From: JBBDNV01 sp040877415
Lineage (GTDB): Bacteria; Planctomycetota; Planctomycetia; Pirellulales; PALSA-1355
Direction of reading: 5' to 3'
Assembly (NCBI GenBank): GCA_040877415.1
Contig: JBBDNV010000193.1
Coordinates: 1 to 10,450 of the forward strand
DNA: 10,450 nt
The notes beneath the pieces are model-generated. The model was not told where the DNA came from and did not search any database. It was given only the letters and a program-made list of their open reading frames with translations. The position numbers were made by a program, and so were the translations under genes. Of the stretch, positions 6,254-10,450 are shown one piece after another. Every line of letters begins with the position of its first letter. Within the stretch, counting starts at the first letter, position 1.

Positions 6254-7105
6254 ATGAAGCTGGCCTTCAGTTCCAATGCCTACATGCACTTCTCGATCGA
6301 AGCGACGATCGAGAGGATCGCCAGCTTGGGATACCGGGGCATTGAGATCCTGGCCGACGTGCCGCACGCCTGGCCCGCCGGACTGTTGGAGGAGCGCAAG
6401 GAGTCGATTCGCCGTTCGCTCGCCGCGCACGGTCTGGCGATCTCCAACGTCAACGCGTTCATGATGAACGCCGTGGCCGACCCGCGACAGCCTTACTGGT
6501 ATCCCGGTTGGACCGACACGGATCCGCACTATCGGGCGATCCGCCGCGAGCACACCAAGCGGGCGCTCGTGCTGGCCCGCGAGTTGGGCGCGGCGAACAT
6601 TACCACCGAGCCCGGCGGAAGGCTCGCCGCCGGGCAATCCTGGCCCGACGGGGCGCGCATCTTTTACGACGAGCTGATGCCCTGCGTCGAAGTGGCCGAA
6701 GAGGAGCAAGTGCGGATCCTGATCGAGCCCGAGCCCGGCTTGATGATCGAAAAGTTCGAGCAGTATCTGGACTTCATGACGCGGATCGATTCGCCGTGGG
6801 TCGGGTTGAACTTTGACATCGGACACGCCTTTTGCGTGGGCCAGGAGCCGCAGGATTGGGTCGCGCGGATGCAATCGCACACGCGGCATTACCACTTTGA
6901 GGACATTGCCGAAACGCGGGTGCACCGGCACCTGATTCCCGGCCGCGGGGCGATCGACTTTGAAGCCACCCTCGGGGCGATCGCCGGCACGGGCTATGAT
7001 GGTTGGCTGACGGTCGAGCTGTATCCGTACATCGACAACCCCGACGAAGCCGCCAGCGAGGCCCATCGCTACATGACGGACCTGATCTCCCGGCTGGAGA
7101 AATAA
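6254..7105 (+). CDS. Sugar phosphate isomerase/epimerase, xylose-isomerase-like TIM barrel (EboE-like role possible)
   Basis: This 283-residue TIM-barrel protein of the AP-endonuclease-2/xylose-isomerase-like superfamily probably binds a divalent metal and interconverts a sugar or related metabolite. The first strand and helix are visible in MKLAFSSNAY and ATIERIASLGYRGIEIL. Likely metal ligands are E158 (ILIEPEPG), D188 and H191 (NFDIGH), H214 (HYHFEDIAE) and E255 (LTVELYPY). RHLIPGRGAIDF at 225-236 is the usual loop preceding the last strands. The ATG at 6254 is chosen; a TTG directly before it would add one residue, and neither has a clear ribosome site. The gene is followed by UbiA and phosphodiesterase genes in the same direction, a combination that recalls the ebo cluster. 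I do not recognise this protein as a strict EboE orthologue, and cyanobacterial EboE may be longer. The precise substrate is unknown. Confidence 0.9.
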   Translation: MKLAFSSNAYMHFSIEATIERIASLGYRGIEILADVPHAWPAGLLEERKESIRRSLAAHGLAISNVNAFMMNAVADPRQPYWYPGWTDTDPHYRAIRREHTKRALVLARELGAANITTEPGGRLAAGQSWPDGARIFYDELMPCVEVAEEEQVRILIEPEPGLMIEKFEQYLDFMTRIDSPWVGLNFDIGHAFCVGQEPQDWVARMQSHTRHYHFEDIAETRVHRHLIPGRGAIDFEATLGAIAGTGYDGWLTVELYPYIDNPDEAASEAHRYMTDLISRLEK

Positions 7106-7106
7106 G

Positions 7107-7137
7107 GGATGAAGGATGAAGGATGAAGGATGAAGGA
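7107..7137 (+). repeat. Family B heptad repeat after the isomerase gene (left arm of inverted repeat)
   Basis: Four perfect GATGAAG heptads begin two bases after the TAA stop. The 23 nt at 7107-7129 are exactly complementary to 7253-7275, so the transcript could close a 23-bp stem around about 120 nt. Confidence 0.88.
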
Positions 7138-7245
7138 CGGTTAATTCCAAACCCCTAATGCCTGGACCCCAACCTCCGCCTCCTGACTAAGGCGCTGGGG
7201 CTTCGCAAAAGAAAGGCACGCCGGGCGGTCGCCCTTCTCTTTGTT
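7138..7245. other. Loop segment between the inverted heptad repeats
   Basis: No gene is seen. A weak stem, AAAGA-AAGG with CCTT-C-TCTTT around GGGC-GGTC-GCCC (centre 7223-7234), ends in a pyrimidine-rich stretch. It could act as a poor terminator or attenuator between the isomerase and UbiA genes. Confidence 0.35.
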
Positions 7246-7275
7246 CCTTCTGCCTTCATCCTTCATCCTTCATCC
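7246..7275 (-). repeat. Family B heptad repeat before the UbiA gene (right arm of inverted repeat)
   Basis: The plus strand reads as pyrimidine heptads (CTTCATC), the reverse complement of the repeat at 7107-7137. It ends 12 nt before the UbiA start codon and replaces any recognisable ribosome site. The UCCUU steps in the mRNA are complementary to Shine-Dalgarno-like GAAGGA. Confidence 0.88.
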
Positions 7276-7287
7276 TTTCGCCGAGCC

Positions 7288-8190
7288 ATGCGCGCCTATC
7301 TCGAACTCGTGCGGCTGCCCAATGTGTTTACGGCGATGGCCGACATCCTGCTCGGCTTTCTGCTGACGCACAGCCGGCTCGAGCCCTGGCCCGAGTTCGC
7401 GATATTGCTGGCGGCTTCCAGCGTGTTGTACCTCTCGGGCATCGTGCTGAACGACTATTTCGACCGCGAGCAGGATGCCCGGGAGCGGCCGTTTCGCCCG
7501 ATCCCCGCGGGCCGCGTCGGTGCCCATACGGCGCTCGGTCTCGGCCTGGGAATGCTGGCCGCCGGAGCGGCGTTGGGTTGGGTTGCGGCGGCCGTCTCCG
7601 GCGACCTGCGGCCGGGCATTGTGGCGACGCTTTTGGCCGGCGCCGTGATACTGTACGACGGCGCGGCAAAGCAGACTCCGCTGGGGCCGCTGGTGATGGG
7701 GGCCTGCCGGATGCTGAACGTGCTGTTGGGAATGAGCGTTTCGCTCGGCCCCTGGACCGCCCCGTATTGGGTCGTGGCCGGCGGCATCGGCTTGTACATC
7801 GTCGGCGTGACGATTTTCGCCAAAAGCGAGGCTCGCGAAAGCGGCCGGCTGCAATTGACCACCGGAGTGGTCGTCATGCTGTGCGGCATGGCGGCGGTTG
7901 CCTCGACGCCCGGGTGGGCGACCGGAGGCGAATGGCCCGCGTTCAGCGTGCGCTCTAACTGGTACGTATTCTGGGCCCTGTTTGGAATGTTGATTGGCTA
8001 TCGCTGCCTGCGCGCCGTTTTCGATCCGCGTCCGGCACTCGTGCAAGCCGCCGTGCGTAATTGCATTTTTTCGCTGGTCTTCATCGACGCGGCCGCCTGC
8101 CTGGCCGCGCAGGAGATGTTTTGGGGCGTCGTCATCCTGCTGTTGCTCGTGCCGACGCTGTTGGCCGGCCGCTGGATTGATTCCACCTGA
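7288..8190 (+). CDS. UbiA-family prenyltransferase, EboC-like
   Basis: This polytopic inner-membrane protein of 300 residues belongs to the UbiA aromatic prenyltransferase superfamily and resembles the EboC subgroup. The N-terminus MRAYLELVRLPNVFTAMADILLG is typical. The first Asp-rich motif is intact: N55, D56, D59, D63 and R67-P68 in NDYFDREQDARERPFRPIP, which would bind the Mg-diphosphate of an isoprenyl donor. The next landmark, YDGAAKQTPLGPLVMGACRMLNVLLG (about 123-148), is intact. The expected second Asp motif is replaced by FAKSEARESGR (177-187), where Glu residues stand in place of Asp. There are about eight or nine hydrophobic helices. No ribosome site is seen at the ATG; the pyrimidine heptads lie just ahead. 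The phosphodiesterase gene follows after 24 nt, indicating co-transcription. Ebo proteins in cyanobacteria are linked to moving a scytonemin precursor to the periplasm; no such pathway is seen here. Confidence 0.88.
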   Translation: MRAYLELVRLPNVFTAMADILLGFLLTHSRLEPWPEFAILLAASSVLYLSGIVLNDYFDREQDARERPFRPIPAGRVGAHTALGLGLGMLAAGAALGWVAAAVSGDLRPGIVATLLAGAVILYDGAAKQTPLGPLVMGACRMLNVLLGMSVSLGPWTAPYWVVAGGIGLYIVGVTIFAKSEARESGRLQLTTGVVVMLCGMAAVASTPGWATGGEWPAFSVRSNWYVFWALFGMLIGYRCLRAVFDPRPALVQAAVRNCIFSLVFIDAAACLAAQEMFWGVVILLLLVPTLLAGRWIDST

Positions 8191-8214
8191 CGACGTTACC
8201 TGGAGGATTTCGTG

Positions 8215-9534
8215 ATGCCCGACCGCGTGCTGCTGTTGTCGATTCCCGCCTTGCGCAGAGGCGACCTGGCCGTGATGCCGACCTTGGGCGCGTTGGCCGC
8301 GTCGGGGGACGCGATGAGCCTCGTGCCGAGCTTTCCCTGCGTGACCTGCCCGGTGCAGGCCAATATGACCACGGGCCAACTGCCGGCCGAGCACGGAGTG
8401 GTGGCCAACGGGTTTTATTGGCGGGAGAAACACGAGGTCGAGATGTGGACCGCATGGAACGAGTGCATCTTGCGGCCGCAGATTTGGGACATGCTCGACA
8501 AGCACGATCCGTCGATCACCTCCGCCGTGTGGTTCGCGCTCAACAGCAAGGGGTGCGGCGCCGATTGGGTGTGTACGCCGGCCCCGATTCACAATCCCGA
8601 CGGTTCCGAATCGCTGTGGTGCTACACGAAGCCGACCGAATTGTACGGCGTGCTGCGCGACGCGCTGGGACATTTTCCGCTGCAACATTTTTGGGGTCCG
8701 CTTTCGAATATCCAATCGACCGGCTGGATTTGCGATTCGGCCGTCTGGGCGGCGCGCCAGTATCGGCCGCACTTCTTCTACGTCTATCTGCCCCACCTCG
8801 ACTACGCCGCGCAGAAATTCGGCCCTGACAGCCCGGAGGCCGTTCGGGCCTTGGGAGAGCTGGACGGCGTCATCGCCCGGCTCATCGCGGGCGTCGAGGC
8901 GTCTTTTGGATCCGAAAAGCCGCTGTGGCTCGTGGCCAGCGAATACACGATCGTGCCGGTGAGTCACGTGGTTTATCCCAATCGCGTGTTGCGCGAGGCG
9001 GGACTTCTGGCCGTGCTCGACGGGGCCGACGGCGAGCAATTGGATGTCGCCCTTAGCCGCGCCTGGGCGCTGGTGGACCACCAGTTTTCACACGTGTTCG
9101 TCGCGCGTGCGGACGACGTGGAGCGGGTTGCGCAGCTTTTTCGCGGCCGCAACGGAATCGCCGAAGTGCTGGTGGGCGACGAGCGCGCCCTGTACGATTT
9201 GGACCACGAGCGGTCGGGCGAGGCCGTGTTGGTGTCCGCGCCCGACAGTTGGCAGGCGTACTATTGGTGGCTGGCCGACGATCGGGCACCCAAATTTGCC
9301 CGCACGGTCGACATCCACCGCAAGCCGGGCTACGACCCGGTTGAAATGCACTTGGACATGGCGACCAGAAGCATACCGCTCGACGCCACGCTGGTCAAAG
9401 GTTCGCACGGCGCGCCCGCGCGCGACCCGTCGCAGCGCGGCGTAATCATCGCGAGTGAAAAAGGGGTGCTCGTCGGCCAGGCCATGGCCGACACCGACGT
9501 GTGCGAATTGGTGCTGCGGCAATTCGGGATTTGA
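8215..9534 (+). CDS. Alkaline-phosphatase-superfamily phosphodiesterase (NPP-like, EboF-like) with substituted metal ligands
   Basis: This 439-residue protein has the type I phosphodiesterase/nucleotide pyrophosphatase fold. The nucleophile block is excellent: T44 in SFPCVTCP, then NMTTGQLPAEHGVVANGFY. D196 (YLPHLDYAAQKFGP) and H398 (GSHGAP) occupy canonical metal positions. The first Asp, expected in SIDG, is P11 (LLLSIPALRRGDL). The His expected four residues after D196 is Q200. The Asp-His pair expected about 47 residues later is E243-Y244 (VASEYTI). Metal binding is therefore altered or lost. The ATG at 8215 has GGAGG (8202-8206) eight bases ahead; a GTG at 8212 is less well spaced. No signal peptide is seen, so it is probably cytoplasmic. 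It lies 24 nt after UbiA and is followed by a family A hairpin. Fold assignment is firm, activity uncertain. Confidence 0.9.
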   Translation: MPDRVLLLSIPALRRGDLAVMPTLGALAASGDAMSLVPSFPCVTCPVQANMTTGQLPAEHGVVANGFYWREKHEVEMWTAWNECILRPQIWDMLDKHDPSITSAVWFALNSKGCGADWVCTPAPIHNPDGSESLWCYTKPTELYGVLRDALGHFPLQHFWGPLSNIQSTGWICDSAVWAARQYRPHFFYVYLPHLDYAAQKFGPDSPEAVRALGELDGVIARLIAGVEASFGSEKPLWLVASEYTIVPVSHVVYPNRVLREAGLLAVLDGADGEQLDVALSRAWALVDHQFSHVFVARADDVERVAQLFRGRNGIAEVLVGDERALYDLDHERSGEAVLVSAPDSWQAYYWWLADDRAPKFARTVDIHRKPGYDPVEMHLDMATRSIPLDATLVKGSHGAPARDPSQRGVIIASEKGVLVGQAMADTDVCELVLRQFGI

Positions 9535-9554
9535 ACGCGGAATGCCGCCGTTTC

Positions 9555-9583
9555 GTTTAGCCCGGAGCCATCGGCGACGGCGC
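9555..9583 (+). repeat. Family A hairpin repeat, copy 5
   Basis: GTTTAG, then CCG-GA-GCC (9562-9569), loop ATC, GGC-GA-CGG (9573-9580). The outermost C-G pair of other copies is a C/C mismatch here. It lies 20 nt after the phosphodiesterase stop, in the same sense. Its right part, 9569-9583, is exactly complementary to 9619-9633 in copy 6. Confidence 0.83.
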
Positions 9584-9618
9584 GCGTCATGAACGTCGAC
9601 AAATATAAACGAAAACAA

Positions 9619-9655
9619 GCGCCGTCGCCGATGNNNNNNNNNNCGGGGCTAAACG
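9619..9655 (-). repeat. Family A hairpin repeat, copy 6, interrupted by an assembly gap
   Basis: Read on the minus strand it starts GTTTAGCCCCG one base after the ThuA-gene stop, is broken by ten N (9634-9643), and continues CATCGGCGACGGC. The N-run is a placeholder, so the hairpin tip cannot be read. By comparison with copy 5 only a few bases should be missing. Together copies 5 and 6 form an inverted pair around 35 nt of mixed, AT-richer sequence (9584-9618). Confidence 0.8.
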
Positions 9656-9656
9656 G

Positions 9657-10450
9657 TCATTTGGTGTCCAGATTCTGCTTCAATTCGTCGGGCGTGACGG
9701 TCGATTGCACGCCGTCGTCGGGGACGTCGGCGTCGGCGGTCCATAAGAGGGCGTTGAGCACGAGTTTGCGGAAATCGGCGTTGCCCCAGTTGACGTGGTT
9801 GTGCCCGCCGGTGAAGCCGAATCCGCGCCCGCCGTCGGGCCGCTCGACCGCCCAAGCGACGACCTCCGCGCGGCCCGGATGCGATTTGGCCGCATCGGTG
9901 CGCCGCGTCCGATCGGGCGGGGCGGCGACGAGCAGCGGCTTGATGCCGCTTGCGCCCTCGGGAAAGCGAATGTTGTAGTACCATTCGTCGTTGATCGTAA
10001 ACGGCTCGACGCCGCGAGTGATAGGATGATCGGGGAGCTGGTCGAACTTCGCGTCCCAGTGCGGGTTGATGGAATAGCCGGTCTCGTAATAGCCGCCGAT
10101 CCATTTCGTGAGATCAGGGCCGCCCTTTTCCTTGGGCACTTCGACGGCGTAGTGGGCGCAGCACAGCCCCACCCCGCGCTTCATGAGTTGGTCGATCTCG
10201 GCCAGCCGATTGCGCTGGATCACCGGGTGTCCGGCTCCGCCGTCCATGTAGAGCAGGATCGCATCAGCGTTGTCGAAGGCCGTCGGATCGGCCGGCCAGC
10301 CGTTGTAGTAGGCCGTGGCCAATACGACCGGCACGCCGTCCAGGCACTTTTTCAAGAGCATCGTGCCGGCGTTGAATTCATGCGCGCCGGGCCCGTGGCT
10401 GGGCGTGCCGGCGACCATCACGATCTTCTTGCGTCCGTCGGCCAGCCGGG
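9657..10450 (-). CDS. ThuA-like domain protein, 5' end beyond the window
   Basis: This protein of the ThuA family (trehalose utilisation; class I glutamine-amidotransferase-like fold) is common in planctomycetes, often secreted and near sugar-related genes. 263 residues are visible. The frame runs open to the window edge (RLADGRKKIVMVAG precedes the GTG at 10421), so the true start and any signal peptide lie outside. Landmarks are the first strand KIVMVAGTPSHGPGAHEFNAG, the ADAILLYMDGGAGHP strand and loop, the nucleophile-elbow-like GVGLCCAHYAVEVP, and the C-terminal GFGFTGGHNHVNWGNADFRKLVLNALLWTA, which carries the conserved GGH and ends the fold. After it comes a short polar tail (DVPDDGVQSTVTPDELKQNLDTK). 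It is convergent with the phosphodiesterase gene across an inverted family A repeat pair. The biochemical role of most ThuA proteins is uncertain, and the label should not be taken as proof of trehalose metabolism. Confidence 0.88.
   Translation of the reverse strand, partial: RLADGRKKIVMVAGTPSHGPGAHEFNAGTMLLKKCLDGVPVVLATAYYNGWPADPTAFDNADAILLYMDGGAGHPVIQRNRLAEIDQLMKRGVGLCCAHYAVEVPKEKGGPDLTKWIGGYYETGYSINPHWDAKFDQLPDHPITRGVEPFTINDEWYYNIRFPEGASGIKPLLVAAPPDRTRRTDAAKSHPGRAEVVAWAVERPDGGRGFGFTGGHNHVNWGNADFRKLVLNALLWTADADVPDDGVQSTVTPDELKQNLDTK

Noticed and set aside
7270..9081. A 603-codon open frame on the minus strand opposite the UbiA and phosphodiesterase genes
   Set aside because: Its translation is Arg/His/Gln-rich with no recognisable domain, while the plus strand holds two clear conserved families. 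It is a by-product of high GC and codon bias.
9589..9978. A plus-strand frame running through the N gap
   Set aside because: It contains undetermined residues, begins in the inverted repeat spacer and is antisense to the well-supported ThuA-like gene.
1..10450. tRNA, rRNA, insertion sequence or phage genes
   Set aside because: No cloverleaf-like segment, rRNA-like stretch, transposase, integrase or terminal inverted repeats of an IS were seen by eye on either strand.

Overview
The window looks like chromosomal DNA from a GC-rich planctomycete, probably a Pirellulales-type metagenome-assembled genome. This is inferred from overall character: high GC, many secreted or membrane-anchored proteins, an EboC-like UbiA protein, a ThuA-like protein, and short dispersed repeats after stop codons. 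No marker gene is present. A run of ten N (9634-9643) is a scaffold gap inside a repeat.

Layout. (1) 2-2559 (+): a three-gene ABC-2 exporter operon, with an ATPase whose 5' part is cut off by the window and two DUF990-type permeases. (2) 2677-3279 (-): a membrane-anchored methionine sulfoxide reductase B, convergent with the exporter. (3) 3639-4322 (+): a small secreted protein of unknown function with a clear intrinsic terminator. (4) 4443-4620: a 71-bp tandem repeat of about 2.5 units. (5) 4643-6148 (+): a secreted HExxH metallopeptidase with a lectin-like C-terminal domain. (6) 6254-9534 (+): a xylose-isomerase-like TIM barrel, a UbiA/EboC-like prenyltransferase and an alkaline-phosphatase-superfamily phosphodiesterase. 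This trio resembles the EboE, EboC and EboF components of the ebo metabolite-trafficking cluster. (7) 9657-10450 (-): a ThuA-domain protein, cut off at its 5' end by the window.

Two dispersed repeat families fill most gene junctions. Family A begins GTTTAGCCCGGAG and folds into a hairpin whose stem holds a symmetric GA/GA tandem mismatch. Six copies occur, all in the sense orientation of the preceding gene and downstream of its stop codon. Two copies carry a base-pair flip matched on the opposite arm, so the paired structure appears to be what is conserved. Family B is a heptad repeat (GATGAAG or GAAGGCA). It fills the junction between the two permease genes, where it supplies the start region of the second, and it forms a long inverted repeat between the isomerase and UbiA genes.

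The best candidates for something undescribed are the family A hairpins and the Ebo-like trio. The trio's phosphodiesterase keeps the nucleophile threonine but has lost several canonical metal ligands. Its UbiA protein has a normal first Asp motif but a Glu-based segment where the second would be expected.
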